DNA from: SZUA-36 sp963801195
GTDB taxonomy: Bacteria > Pseudomonadota > Gammaproteobacteria > Xanthomonadales > SZUA-36
Direction: 5' to 3'
NCBI GenBank assembly: GCA_963801195.1
Contig: CAWDDX010000007.1
Coordinates: 1,798,001 to 1,862,000, forward strand
DNA: 64,000 bases
The notes under the pieces were generated by a model. It saw only the letters and a list, made by a program, of their open reading frames with translations. It ran no database searches and was not told the DNA's origin. Positions 8,626-17,123 of this stretch are shown here, one piece after another. A program made the position numbers and the translations under genes. Numbering within the stretch: the stretch's first letter is position 1; every line of letters begins with the position of its first letter.

Positions 8626-9837
8626 TCAGGCGTGCGCGCCAGAGACCCCCGAGGCCAACCCGCCGACATCGTTTCCGAGTTCAATCCAACCATCGACAGA
8701 GGTGAAACGCTTCTTCAGGTTTCCCCTGAGAGAACTTCCGGCCGTCGCTGAGATTTTTTCGAGATCGATGCTCATATCCTCAAGTTGGGTAAGCAGCGCC
8801 TGCGCTTTTTCGTTGTCCGATTTCATCATGGCCATTTTTTGAGCAAGCGTTTGGACTTGTTTTTTCAGCGCATCCACTTTCTTCTTGCGCGAGGCAACTT
8901 CGGTCAACATCGCTTTATCGGGTGGACTTTGCTTTGCCAGCGCTTCGGCAAGCTTCTTGAGCTGGGCTTCATACCCCCCAATCTCCGCGTTCTTCTTCTT
9001 GACTTCCATGATGAGCGACTTGGTGGAGTCCAGGCGCACCTTCATGACGTTGCGCATCTCCGTGACATGCTTGGCAAGCGAGGTTTTGGCTCCTGCGATA
9101 GGCTTAAGTGCCGCCTCGACCGTCTTTACATCTTTCTCAACGTTTGCCAGGATTTTTTTCTCGGTACTGGCGTTGTTCTTGATCATGACCCCCACACCAG
9201 CAATCGAGGAGACGCCTGACAGCGTGAGACCGGCGGCAGCAAGCCCAACGAATATCGGTGCGGTGGCACCCGCAGTGAGGACGATGGCAGCAATCGACAG
9301 GGCAATGGCGAGCACTACCAACGTGACCTTGATCGCCATGGCGGCTCTAATGCGCCAGGTCTTGTTATTCAGGGTCTTCGCCCGTGCCTTCTTGAGCGCA
9401 GTCATCAGGCAAATCAATCCTTGCTGCTCGCGGGCGTTTTTCGCCCAGTCATTGACTATCTTTACGTAATCATCCTTAAGACTTTGCGTCTGTTTGGCAA
9501 GATCTTCCAGTGCCTTGTTCTTCGTTGCCAGCGCTTTTGCCTCAGATGCAGTGGTGGGGAAACCAAATTTTTTAATCGCTTCGTGCTGCTTGACCATCGT
9601 CGTGATCAACTGGTCTTTTTCTTTGAGCCAGCCGTCCAAATGGCCGAGCTGTTTACCAAGCCGGGTATTCATCTCGCTCTTGAATGCCTTCTCAATAGCC
9701 TTAAACTTTGATCCGTCGACTTCATCGAGGTCAAGTTCGCCCTCAAAGTTCATAGGGATCGCAGGCGATGTCAGAAACTTGGTCTTTTTTGGTGTAACCG
9801 AGCCAGAATATTTGAGCGTATATTTTTTTGTAGCCAT
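8626..9837 (-). CDS. Coiled-coil protein with central membrane hairpin; alpha-pore-forming-toxin-like
   Basis: 403 residues without a signal peptide. AAGGAC stands just before the ATG. Residues 40-160 and 220-370 are Lys/Ala/Glu/Leu-rich and predicted long coiled coils. Residues 165-219 form an unbroken hydrophobic block of two helices (VTLVVLAIALSIAAIVLTAG and PIFVGLAAAGLTLSGVSS) joined by a Gly/Ala/Thr turn. A long helical bundle interrupted midway by a Gly/Ala-rich hydrophobic hairpin is the plan of the ClyA/HBL/XaxA class of alpha-helical pore formers. I see no sequence signature that fixes the family, so the resemblance is architectural. Alternatives are a membrane-shaping or structural protein. 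The gene is monocistronic, flanked by 227 bp and 406 bp of non-coding sequence, with no immunity or secretion gene beside it. Confidence 0.5.
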   Translation of the reverse strand: MATKKYTLKYSGSVTPKKTKFLTSPAIPMNFEGELDLDEVDGSKFKAIEKAFKSEMNTRLGKQLGHLDGWLKEKDQLITTMVKQHEAIKKFGFPTTASEAKALATKNKALEDLAKQTQSLKDDYVKIVNDWAKNAREQQGLICLMTALKKARAKTLNNKTWRIRAAMAIKVTLVVLAIALSIAAIVLTAGATAPIFVGLAAAGLTLSGVSSIAGVGVMIKNNASTEKKILANVEKDVKTVEAALKPIAGAKTSLAKHVTEMRNVMKVRLDSTKSLIMEVKKKNAEIGGYEAQLKKLAEALAKQSPPDKAMLTEVASRKKKVDALKKQVQTLAQKMAMMKSDNEKAQALLTQLEDMSIDLEKISATAGSSLRGNLKKRFTSVDGWIELGNDVGGLASGVSGAHA

Positions 9838-10243
9838 TTTTAAGTCCTTTAAAAAACGTAGCGACGCAATCGCGTCCTGTGAGTTGGGCCGTACGGCCCT
9901 TGCTGATGCTTGAACCTGACAACCCCCGCACCGCGGCGCCCCTTGCGTTGCCAGCAGCTTTCAAGATCATATATGAGCCGGTTTCTTGGAGTCAAACCAC
10001 CCGGGAAAGGGTTTATTTGAGTCGGACCCCGACTCGCCCACATTGCGTTTAAAGCGTTGCCAGCAGCGCCCAGGGTCTCATGAATCCCGGTCAACTCAGG
10101 CAGGTTGGACTATTTGAGTTCTTGTTGTCAGTCTATAAATTGAGTAAAAAATGCAATGCCTACATGATATATAGCAGTTTTTGAACCAGGATTTACACTT
10201 GTTCCAAGACAATGGCAAAAGCGTGCCGGACAGGGAAATACCA
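9838..10243. other. Non-coding interval, 406 bp
   Basis: No credible gene. Open frames here lack ribosome-binding sites and protein-like composition. The 13-base string GCGTTGCCAGCAG occurs twice (near 9948 and 10052). The region presumably holds the promoter of the coiled-coil gene. Confidence 0.6.
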
Positions 10244-10603
10244 CTACTTTTTCAGGTAGTCATCTGTCCCGTCCAGCCAGTCCTGTCGGGGCGGCGCCCA
10301 GTGATCGATTTCTTCGACCGCACCGACCATCAGGGCCTCGTGGGGCAGGTTCGGTGGGATGACGACCATCTCGCCGGCATGCAAATCCATCTGCTGCTCC
10401 CGGTTTTCACCGAACCAGAAACGGATGGTGCCGGAAATCACCTCGGTAATCTGCTCATTCTCATGCGAGTGCAGGGGCACGCGGAATCCGTCTCCGAACT
10501 TCATTTTTGCAATCATGAGCTTCTCACCCGAAACGATTTTCCGGTGCATCATGGGTGTTACTTCTTCGGATGGGACCTCGTCCCAGGTTATTTTTTTCAG
10601 CAT
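10244..10603 (-). CDS. Small cupin-domain protein
   Basis: 119 residues when started at the ATG at 10603 (MLKKITWDEVPSEEVTPMMH). The frame extends further upstream to 10684 but would then overlap the M24 peptidase gene, so the shorter start is preferred. A single cupin barrel is present. Motif 1 is VPLHSHENEQITEVISG, giving H-x-H-x3-Q-x6-G with Gln in place of the usual Glu. Motif 2 is GEMVVIPPNLPHEA with the second-site His. The two or three His ligands suggest a bound metal. It may be a dioxygenase, isomerase or sensor; substrate unknown. It follows the M24 peptidase by 52 bp on the same strand and is probably co-transcribed. Confidence 0.7.
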   Translation of the reverse strand: MLKKITWDEVPSEEVTPMMHRKIVSGEKLMIAKMKFGDGFRVPLHSHENEQITEVISGTIRFWFGENREQQMDLHAGEMVVIPPNLPHEALMVGAVEEIDHWAPPRQDWLDGTDDYLKK

Positions 10604-10655
10604 GTCGTCCAATCGATTATTCTCAATATTAAAAGACCAAAAAGGCCAATACCCG

Positions 10656-11924
10656 TTAGCCCATGCGCCCAACCGGATCTTCAAGACTGTCGGGGGGCAC
10701 GGTAAACCACGCCGGGCCGGTTTCGGTCATGTACAGGCAATCCTCGAGACGCACCCCAAAGGTCTTGAAATCATAAAGGCCAGGTTCGTCCGAGAAACAC
10801 ATGCCGGGCGCCAACAGGGTCTTTTCGCCGTGCACGAAGTTGACACGCTCGTGGCCATCCATACCGATGCCGTGACCCGTGCGGTGGCTCAGACCCGGAA
10901 TGGCGTAACCCGGTCCCCAGCCGACGGATTCATAGTAGGCGCGAACGGCGTCATCGACCGAACCTGCCGTCGCGCCGATCTGTGCCGCAATGAACGCGAT
11001 TTGTTGACCCTTGCGGACCGTGTTCCATACTTCGCGCTGCCTGGCGCTCGGCTCACCGAATACGAAAGTCCGCGAAATATCGGACTGGTAGCCCTGCACG
11101 GAGCAACCACAATCCATCAGTACGATCTGTCCTTCGACGATTTTCTGCACTTGACGGGTGCCGTGCGGGTAAGCGCTGGCAACACCAAACAGGGCCATGT
11201 TCCAGCTGTCATCGCCACCCAGCTGGGTTTGGGCGGCAGCCATCATGGCCTTGACGTCAGCGGGCTCCATACCCGCCTCCAGTCTTTTGTAGACATGGCG
11301 GTAGGCCGTCAGGGTCACCTCCGACGCTTTCTTCATCAACGCGATCTCGGCGGCGGACTTGTACATGCGGCAACCCAGCGTGACCGGTGTCGCGCTGGTA
11401 ATCTCGATCCCGGGCATGGCCGACTTCAGGCCATCCACCACGAAGTAACGCACCGTTTCCTCGAGGCCGATCCTGTTGCCACCCAGTTTACGATCTTTCA
11501 GAATTCCGGCGACCTGGTCGAAAGGATTCTCATGTTCGTTCCAGGTCCTGACGTCGCTGCCGAACGTCATCGATTCGCGCACGCTGGGCTCTTCGAAAAA
11601 AGGCGTTACGATACCGATCTCCCCTTGGCGAGGAATAACCACGGTGGTCAGGCGCTCGCTGCGCCACCAACTGATACCGGTGAAATAGAGCATCGCGGAA
11701 CCGGGTTCCAGCAGGATCGCATCGATTTTGTTCTCGGCCATCAGGCGCTGGGCTTTTGCGATCCGCCCCAGGCGTTCCTCCACGCTGATGGGTACGGCAT
11801 CGCCAACGATGGAAGCGAGTTTTGTATCGGCTGTGGCCGCCATGGCGGTTGAACCGGCACCGGCAGCCAGGACAGCGGTGGATGCGCCGCTGAGGGCGAG
11901 AAATTCACGTTTGGATAATTTCAT
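10656..11924 (-). CDS. Exported M24-family metallopeptidase (Xaa-Pro peptidase-like)
   Basis: 422 residues. The N-terminus MKLSKREFLALSG followed by a hydrophobic Ala-rich stretch is a Tat-like signal (K-R-E-F-L rather than R-R-x-F-L), with cleavage near STAMA. Residues 45-190 are a creatinase-type N-terminal domain. The C-terminal pita-bread fold carries all five metal ligands of M24: Asp in LMDCGCS, Asp in YQSDISRT, His in HRTGHGIGMDGHE, Glu in FSDEPGLY, and Glu in VRLEDCL. It should be a periplasmic dimetal peptidase acting on Xaa-Pro or related peptides, though creatinase-like hydrolases share the fold. It precedes the cupin gene as a likely two-gene operon. Confidence 0.85.
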   Translation of the reverse strand: MKLSKREFLALSGASTAVLAAGAGSTAMAATADTKLASIVGDAVPISVEERLGRIAKAQRLMAENKIDAILLEPGSAMLYFTGISWWRSERLTTVVIPRQGEIGIVTPFFEEPSVRESMTFGSDVRTWNEHENPFDQVAGILKDRKLGGNRIGLEETVRYFVVDGLKSAMPGIEITSATPVTLGCRMYKSAAEIALMKKASEVTLTAYRHVYKRLEAGMEPADVKAMMAAAQTQLGGDDSWNMALFGVASAYPHGTRQVQKIVEGQIVLMDCGCSVQGYQSDISRTFVFGEPSARQREVWNTVRKGQQIAFIAAQIGATAGSVDDAVRAYYESVGWGPGYAIPGLSHRTGHGIGMDGHERVNFVHGEKTLLAPGMCFSDEPGLYDFKTFGVRLEDCLYMTETGPAWFTVPPDSLEDPVGRMG

Positions 11925-12000
11925 GTTTATGGTCCCGGCTTTTGCCAGCTTGGATTGATAGGATGCGATTGTAGCAATTTGTGAGAATTGAAATGAACGC

Positions 12001-12348
12001 TTATGTTGCCCTGGTATTTTTAGGCTTTTTCTTTTTCTTCGGTTTGGGCGCGGGCAGTTCCCTTTCTGTCAGCCTGATCAGACGGCTTATCCAGTCGCCG
12101 TCTTCAAGTTGTTCCTGGATCAGAAAAGAAGGCTTGGCGCCCGGGTACGGGGGCGCTTCAACAACATCGCCTATAAATGCCCTGCCCGACTCGGTCGGTT
12201 TTACAAATAACTGGTTGTCACATATCAACGCGACCACCTTGCCCTGGCAGTACACGGCGTATTCTCCAAACATTTTCCTGTACGTGACGATACCAGCATC
12301 GTTTATCTGGTCAATCACGTATTCGACAAAATCCGGATCGGACGCCAT
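12001..12348 (-). CDS. TfoX/Sxy N-terminal domain protein
   Basis: 115 residues, cytoplasmic. It opens M-A-S-D-P-D-F-V-E-Y-V and has R-K-M-F-G-E-Y-A-V-Y, the signature of the TfoX N-terminal domain, then ICDNQLFVKPTESGRAF and PPYPGAKPSFLI. The C-terminal TfoX domain is absent and is replaced by a short lysine-rich tail (PKPKKKKKPK). Full TfoX/Sxy activates competence genes with CRP. Stand-alone N-terminal domain proteins are common and mostly uncharacterised, so competence control should not be assumed. It sits downstream of an acetyltransferase gene on the same strand, 41 bp away. Confidence 0.85.
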   Translation of the reverse strand: MASDPDFVEYVIDQINDAGIVTYRKMFGEYAVYCQGKVVALICDNQLFVKPTESGRAFIGDVVEAPPYPGAKPSFLIQEQLEDGDWISRLIRLTERELPAPKPKKKKKPKNTRAT

Positions 12349-12389
12349 TCCTTAACTCCTCATCAATTTTTACCGGCCCGTTTAAGCCT

Positions 12390-12884
12390 TTACTGACCCG
12401 TTTTTTTTCCAGGCTGAACGGCTTTCTCAAAACATACGCTCACCGGATCATCCCGGTATTCGCCAAACGCCGGGATACGCCTGAATCCAAACCGCTCGTA
12501 AAGAGCTGCGGCCGGGAGCTGGCGCCGGCCGGTTTCCAGTCGCATGAGCGTAAAACCGAGTGTGTCGGCACGGCGCTCGAGTTCACGCAAAATCGCCTGA
12601 GCAATACCCATGCGCCTTGCCGCGGCCGTGACAAACATCCTGCGAACCTCGACGATAACCCCGTCGAGGGGCCTCAAGGCGCCGCAGGCGACCGGTAATT
12701 CGTCCAGGTAAGCAACGAGGTACACGCCTCGATCCGGAATCGGCAGGTTGTCCGGCCAGGGCGCGTCCGCTGCAAAAAGCCCGGGGTAAAGCGCCCGTGC
12801 CTCGACGGCCGCCTCACGCAGCAGAGACAATGCGTCAGCGCCTTGCGGATCAACCGCGATAATCCTGAGCGATTTTTCGGTCAT
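12390..12884 (-). CDS. GNAT-family N-acetyltransferase
   Basis: 164 residues. The acetyl-CoA pyrophosphate-binding motif A is VRRMFVTAAARRMGIAQAIL (R-R-M-G-I-A in place of the classical Q/R-x-x-G-x-G/A). It is preceded by beta-strand VACGALRPLDG and followed by the motif B region ALYERFGFRRI with the usual Tyr and Phe. These match the PanM/ArgA-like single-domain GNAT enzymes that acetylate an amino group using acetyl-CoA. Substrate unknown. It lies just upstream of the TfoX-N gene and may be co-transcribed with it. Confidence 0.85.
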   Translation of the reverse strand: MTEKSLRIIAVDPQGADALSLLREAAVEARALYPGLFAADAPWPDNLPIPDRGVYLVAYLDELPVACGALRPLDGVIVEVRRMFVTAAARRMGIAQAILRELERRADTLGFTLMRLETGRRQLPAAALYERFGFRRIPAFGEYRDDPVSVCFEKAVQPGKKTGQ

Positions 12885-12958
12885 TTAATTAATACCCTTT
12901 GTGTCGCGGATAACCACTCTCATCGTGCACATACCTGTTCGATCGCACGCTGAACATA

Positions 12959-13399
12959 CTATTGGTATATTCGGTCACGGTGTTTCAACCAGCCATCGAT
13001 GTGACGATAATTCGGGTCGCGATGGGTCCAATGGATCACGCCGCCTTTGGCGTTCCATTCGTACTCCCCAAAAAATTCGACCAAATCGCCTTTATTCAGT
13101 TTGGCAATTCCGGGCGCCAGGTCGATATTATGCGCGATCAACACGGTCTGGCCGGCGCCGATTTCCAGAATGAATCGCTGATGTCCTGAACCATCGATAT
13201 CATCCGGCAAGACTCTCGAAACAGTGCCCTGCCCTTGTACCTGGATACCGCTTTGCCTGTTTTTGAAAGCGGCCCTGACAACACTGTTTGAATCCTGGCT
13301 CGTAGATGAGATGCCAGCGACTGAAAGGCCGCGCTCCTGAAAAAAATCCAGCCCGTACACGATTGCAACCACGGCCAACAGGAGAACCAGTTTTCTCAT
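12959..13399 (-). CDS. Exported DUF3465-like protein
   Basis: 146 residues from the ATG at 13399 (MRKLVLLLAVVAIVYGLDFF). The frame extends to 13444, but only the downstream Met places the hydrophobic signal or anchor segment at the N-terminus. The C-terminal two thirds contain GQGTVSRVLPDDIDGSGHQRFILE, GQTVLIAHNIDLAPGIAKL and GDLVEFFGEYEW, ending GGVIHWTHRDP...HIDGWLKHRDRIYQ. This matches DUF3465, an OB-like domain in which the terminal H-x-x-G-W-(I/L)-K-H-x-x-x-x-Y is diagnostic. Members are small periplasmic proteins of unknown function. The gene stands between GNAT and DUF1579-like genes on the same strand. Confidence 0.8.
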   Translation of the reverse strand: MRKLVLLLAVVAIVYGLDFFQERGLSVAGISSTSQDSNSVVRAAFKNRQSGIQVQGQGTVSRVLPDDIDGSGHQRFILEIGAGQTVLIAHNIDLAPGIAKLNKGDLVEFFGEYEWNAKGGVIHWTHRDPNYRHIDGWLKHRDRIYQ

Positions 13400-13469
13400 G
13401 GTCTTGCAGCGTAATCCGGGTAGAAACAGGCACGCCGCAGGCACCGCGGCGTGTTCGGGGGATCAGGCA

Positions 13470-14021
13470 TCATTGGCTATCTGACGCTGCACGCTGAAAA
13501 ACCTGGTGATTACCAGGCAGCCACGACTCACCACCATCTTCCGTGTACTCCATCTTCGATTCAAAACTGTCTGCCTGCACGTTGTAGCGGGTAAATCTCA
13601 ACTGTCCCGTGCCACCGGATGCGGTCTTGAACTCCTTGGTGGTTCTCACTTCACCACCAAGTTCACCGGTCATGACCCAAAGTTTCCCATCAGCGCCGAC
13701 CGAGACCATTTCTATCAATTGCTTCGCCTCGTTGACATAGAAGAGGATTGCCGAAACCAGCTTGAGTTCTGGGATTTCGCTTTCCCCTGATACGACCCGG
13801 TCCGCTATGACCCAGGAGAACGCGTAGTTACCCGAGACTGCTTTTGCCACGCTTCCATCCGCATTGAGAAACTCCGTGGTGACATCCCATCGACCAATGG
13901 AAGTGCGTAATTGCTCAACAGATTTTTGTAATGCTTCAGCGTCGTCGCCGGCCTGGGCAATGGTGCATGCCAATGAAAACGAGAGCCCCAATACCAAACT
14001 CAAAATCACCTTTTGATACAT
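13470..14021 (-). CDS. Secreted DUF1579-like protein
   Basis: 183 residues. A signal peptide (MYQKVILSLVLGLSFSLACT) ends IAQAG. The mature protein has LRTSIGRWDVTTEF near the start, then repeated beta-strand patterns (YAFSWVIADRVVSGESEI, AILFYVNEAKQLIEMVSVGA, GKLWVMTGELGGE) and a final W-L-P-G-N-H-Q-V-F-Q-R. This resembles the DUF1579 lipocalin-like family, whose members open with an (I/L)-G-x-W-x-x-(T/S) motif. A small hydrophobic ligand is a plausible inference from the fold, but no ligand is known. Nothing nearby suggests a pathway. Confidence 0.65.
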   Translation of the reverse strand: MYQKVILSLVLGLSFSLACTIAQAGDDAEALQKSVEQLRTSIGRWDVTTEFLNADGSVAKAVSGNYAFSWVIADRVVSGESEIPELKLVSAILFYVNEAKQLIEMVSVGADGKLWVMTGELGGEVRTTKEFKTASGGTGQLRFTRYNVQADSFESKMEYTEDGGESWLPGNHQVFQRAASDSQ

Positions 14022-14061
14022 GCCCTATAAGCTCCTTGATTGATTGCAAACGCCACCCGAC

Positions 14062-14553
14062 TCATTTTGATAGAGTTGCCGGGATTTCCTCTATGATATT
14101 TCCGTCGGTATCAAAAAATCTTAGACTGCCGGCGTTTTTATAGTACAGGACCGCAGCGCCCCTTGACCCGGGTCCGTGTAAAGCAAAACCACCGCCTCCA
14201 TGGGAGAACTGGGCGACGCCGACCCTCGTGTCGCCTTGATCGTCATCGACGTACAAGCCATCCATATCATCTGCGTGGAAAACAGAAACCCGTGGTGTGG
14301 ATTTCTCATCCATCAGGAACAGACCCGTCCGCCCGTTTATCTGGCCCAGTAATGCGACAATATTACCCTGGGCATCCACCACCTCGAGTGAGGAGGTGCG
14401 AAGCGTGTCCGCAGGACGATAAAGCAGGTAGGAAAATCCTGCTACGACAACGATGAGCGCAATGCCCAATACGATCAGCCATCGCTCAGTCCGCCTCAGG
14501 CGGGTTTCAATCTGTTCTGTTTGCACGGATGGCCTCCTCCGGTTCTTCACCAA
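14062..14553 (-). CDS. Membrane-anchored protein with beta-repeat ectodomain
   Basis: 163 residues. A basic N-terminus (MVKNRRRPSV...RLRRTERW) leads into one transmembrane helix (LIVLGIALIVVVAGFSYLLY, about 26-45), so the rest lies in the periplasm. The ectodomain repeats short strands of the form S-L-E-V-V-D-A-Q-G-N-I-V-A-L-L-G and G-L-F-L-M-D-E-K-S-T-P-R-V-S-V. Similar repeats occur in small uncharacterised anchored proteins. The first 47 bp overlap the 3' end of the upstream gene on the same strand, which implies translational coupling unless a later non-ATG start is used. Function unknown. Confidence 0.6.
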   Translation of the reverse strand: MVKNRRRPSVQTEQIETRLRRTERWLIVLGIALIVVVAGFSYLLYRPADTLRTSSLEVVDAQGNIVALLGQINGRTGLFLMDEKSTPRVSVFHADDMDGLYVDDDQGDTRVGVAQFSHGGGGFALHGPGSRGAAVLYYKNAGSLRFFDTDGNIIEEIPATLSK

Positions 14554-15019
14554 ATTCGTTACTGGCTGCCCGCTGCTGGCCCCTCACCGACAGGGCGCGT
14601 GAGACATCCCGCTTGAATGACTTGATGTACTCCGTGCGGCGAAAGCGCATGGCGGACCAGTCCCCGTCTATGGCCACGAGGCGAACTCCCTCATAACCCA
14701 GTTCAGCAAGTGTGGCCCAACCGGTATCACGGCTGAAATCACAGTGGTAGCGCCGGGAGGTCTTCTTCGGATAGGCGAACCAGACGACGGCATCACCTTG
14801 AGCAAGCTTTGCAATCGATTTCGCCAGCAGGTCCACTTCTGCCTGCCGTGTCACGAATGCGAGCGCGAAACTTATCGGGCCACTTCGGGGCAGGTTCCCA
14901 TGTACGGTCACACCCTGGAGCCTTCCGGTCTCGGTCCCGAAGCCCGGGGGTGCGTTCAGGACCACGATCGCGGGCTGTTCCTTCAGGTTCAGTTTTGTAA
15001 ATAGCTTTGATACAGTCAT
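14507..15019 (-). CDS. Conserved hypothetical cytoplasmic protein
   Basis: 170 residues without signal or membrane segments. It opens with a Rossmann-like strand (PAIVVLNAPPGFG) and continues GPISFALAFVTRQAEVDLLA, AVVWFAYPKKTSRRYHCDFS, RDTGWATLAELGYEGVRLVA and WSAMRFRRTEYIKSFKRD. The two central segments look strongly conserved and suggest a real family. They resemble small bacterial proteins annotated only as hypothetical or DUF3052-like. I cannot assign a reaction. The last 40 residues are charged and probably disordered. The gene overlaps the following anchored-protein gene by 47 bp on the same strand. Confidence 0.55.
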   Translation of the reverse strand: MTVSKLFTKLNLKEQPAIVVLNAPPGFGTETGRLQGVTVHGNLPRSGPISFALAFVTRQAEVDLLAKSIAKLAQGDAVVWFAYPKKTSRRYHCDFSRDTGWATLAELGYEGVRLVAIDGDWSAMRFRRTEYIKSFKRDVSRALSVRGQQRAASNEFGEEPEEAIRANRTD

Positions 15020-15157
15020 CCAGGTTTACCCATTATAAAAGACCGTCCGCCGCAAAATGTATTTACCAGATATGAAATTCCCGACCGTGGCTATATTCCG
15101 TTACGAATGACCGGGTTTGCCATGACGCGTGTTGAGGTGAATTCAAGTCTGCCAAAC

Positions 15158-15568
15158 TTATTCGAAAAAACACTCGCGAATTTCAGTGACGTAGGCCAGT
15201 GATGAAAGCGCCTGCAATACGTCGTGCCACCGTGGCCGGGCTGTCTCCCCGACAGTAAGGCTCTGATTGGCTGCACAGCCGATGCGACCGCGCGCTCCGT
15301 GGTGGATATGCAGACCGGAATCAATCTGCCGTATCTCCCGGTAGACGCGCTCATTGTCAGGCACACAAAATTCATACGTAACCGCCACCAAACCATCCGG
15401 GGGACCGCGTAGCCCGTCCGGACGGATGTCATCGAGCCTGAACTTTATCTTGACCGCCTCGGGCCAAGGGTCTGTCAGCGGCCCGGGCGACCCGTAACAC
15501 CCGGCGGCCGAAGCCGCTGCGAGCGTGACCAGTACTATTCGATGGAAAAAGCCGCTTATGCTCATCAA
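15158..15568 (-). CDS. Small exported protein, possible lipoprotein
   Basis: 136 residues. Two consecutive ATG codons open the gene; I keep the first. A hydrophobic N-terminus (FFHRIVLVTLAAASAAG-C) ends in a cysteine with A-A-G at -3 to -1, an acceptable though imperfect lipobox. The rest (VKIKFRLDDIRPDGLRG, VTYEFCVPDNERVYREI, IDSGLHIHHGARGRIGC, VTEIRECFFE) contains three further Cys and looks like a compact globular domain. No family recognised. It follows the DUF4412-like gene on the same strand with a 90-bp gap. Confidence 0.5.
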   Translation of the reverse strand: MMSISGFFHRIVLVTLAAASAAGCYGSPGPLTDPWPEAVKIKFRLDDIRPDGLRGPPDGLVAVTYEFCVPDNERVYREIRQIDSGLHIHHGARGRIGCAANQSLTVGETARPRWHDVLQALSSLAYVTEIRECFFE

Positions 15569-15658
15569 ATGGCGTCAATCATCGTGATAAAGCCAATTCC
15601 GAAAAGGTCCACAGCGCTTAATCGTGATTATCGTCCGAGGCTTTCTCCAGCAACCATC

Positions 15659-16849
15659 TCACCACTTGTTGCTGGCAACCTTTTTCCAACCCGCTGGAAC
15701 GACAAACATGCTATCCGGAACGCTTTTTTCTTCCACACCGGTCAACTCGGAGGTGATTTCGAAAATCGTTACGGTTCCCGATGCGGAGGCGGCCGCTGCT
15801 GCATCCTGTGCGGGTTCCGGTTTGGGTTCTTCCTTTTTCTTGCGGAACTTCTTGAACAAGCCACTCATGACTTCGCGACTGGCAGCACCTACCGCTGAAC
15901 CGGCAATCGAACCACCCACACTATTGCCCATGGCACCAGCCGCCGCACTGCCCGCGGCGCCACTGGCCTGCCCCTCAGCTGAGGCCAGGGCGGCATTCTT
16001 ACTGGCTTCGCCAACCCCAGCCCATACTTCATCGAGGGCGATCGGCTGGCCGGCGCCGGTGGTGCAGTTTTCACCGCCCATTTCCAGGCTCATCACTGTT
16101 TTGACCGGGTACCCTTCCATTTTCCCGCCTTCCTTCAGCACGTCATCCCAGCCATTCTTGAACATGGCCAGTAATCCACGCGTGTAGGTCTGCGCCACAC
16201 CGAGTACCTCGTCACCGCCCATGGCGCGCGCCATACCTTTCTGAAAGGCGGCAGCTTCATCGCCACCAGGCATCTTGTCGGCGTTCCAATACTCCAGGTT
16301 CCAGATCATCTCGCAGCTCTTGTCGGTGTTGGGAACTTTGCAGGTCTGGCTGACGGAAATTAATGTCTGTTTCGCCTTTATACCGGCAAACTTCTGTTTC
16401 TCCTTGGTGTTTTTTACTTCCATTTCAGGGGGTGTCCACTGGCATTCGTCCTCGCTGACCGGGAGGCCTCCCTGGTCTGAAACTTTTTCAAGTTCAGCCA
16501 TACTCTTTTCCATCTGGGCACGTAATTCCGCAAAAGTGATTTCAGAATATTCCTTTTTTTCGGGCGCCAGGCTTAGCATACGTTCATCATCCAACCTGAC
16601 GATGGTTGCCGTATTCGCATTCTTGGCAAACTTTCTCATAAAGCTCGAAGTGGATTCGATCTGGTTTTCGGTCCGCGCACGATCACCGGAGATCACGGTC
16701 GTTACTGTTCCGTTTGAACCCATCATCGACATCATGCCTGAAGCACTCACGCTAAAGTTTTGATGTAACGTGACATCAGCGAACGCCGACGGCGCGCTTG
16801 CACTGCAAGCGGCAATTATTGTGAGCATGGAAATGTTCAATGGCCTCAT
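15659..16849 (-). CDS. Exported DUF4412-like protein with Gly/Ala-rich segment
   Basis: 396 residues. Signal peptide at 1-24 (ending PSAFA-D). Residues 25-210 contain VTTVISGDRARTENQIES, ATIVRLDDERMLSLAPEKKE and YSEITFAELRAQMEKSM, the arrangement of DUF4412-type periplasmic proteins. Two conserved cysteines follow. Residues 285-325 are Gly/Ala-rich (GAAGSAAAGAMGNSVGGSIA), like glycine-zipper segments that pack against membranes. Next comes a basic patch (FKKFRKKKEEPKPEP) and a short terminal domain (FVVPAGWKKV). The order suggests an envelope-associated protein. No enzyme residues are seen. It lies upstream of the small possible lipoprotein on the same strand. Confidence 0.55.
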   Translation of the reverse strand: MRPLNISMLTIIAACSASAPSAFADVTLHQNFSVSASGMMSMMGSNGTVTTVISGDRARTENQIESTSSFMRKFAKNANTATIVRLDDERMLSLAPEKKEYSEITFAELRAQMEKSMAELEKVSDQGGLPVSEDECQWTPPEMEVKNTKEKQKFAGIKAKQTLISVSQTCKVPNTDKSCEMIWNLEYWNADKMPGGDEAAAFQKGMARAMGGDEVLGVAQTYTRGLLAMFKNGWDDVLKEGGKMEGYPVKTVMSLEMGGENCTTGAGQPIALDEVWAGVGEASKNAALASAEGQASGAAGSAAAGAMGNSVGGSIAGSAVGAASREVMSGLFKKFRKKKEEPKPEPAQDAAAAASASGTVTIFEITSELTGVEEKSVPDSMFVVPAGWKKVASNKW

Positions 16850-16898
16850 AGTTTCCTCCTGAATAGTAAAATTTCTTTCAAATGTCGTAATTATCCAA

Positions 16899-17048
16899 GG
16901 AACCTCTGATTAATTCTGAGGTTCACGCGACCCATGGATGTGTCGCCAAATCAGCGGCGCCAAGCCGTTGATTTGTAAGGCAGTCGAAAATGACACTTTT
17001 CGGCTGCCGCGTTCTGATAATGCCAGAATGGCATTAATCAGAGCTTCC
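16899..17048. repeat. 150-bp MITE-like inverted-repeat element
   Basis: GGAACCTCTGATTAAT (16899-16914) is matched at 15 of 16 positions by the reverse complement of 17033-17048. Two smaller hairpins lie inside: AATCAGCGGC/GCCGTTGATT and GGCAGTCGAAAA/TTTTCGGCTGCC. No coding capacity. It occupies much of the gap between the DUF4412-like gene and the metallopeptidase lipoprotein. Confidence 0.7.
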
Positions 17049-17123
17049 CTAATTGTATAGTTCAATTCTGAATCCAATGCCACCGTCAGGGCTATCCAGC
17101 GGTGGTATCGACCTGCACCGGCG

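Noticed and set aside
9849..10094. An 81-codon open frame on the minus strand upstream of the coiled-coil gene
   Set aside because: No ribosome-binding site, atypical composition, and it overlaps sequence with short repeats. It is more likely chance.
12001..12348. Competence regulator TfoX
   Set aside because: Only the N-terminal domain is present, and stand-alone copies have no proven role in competence.
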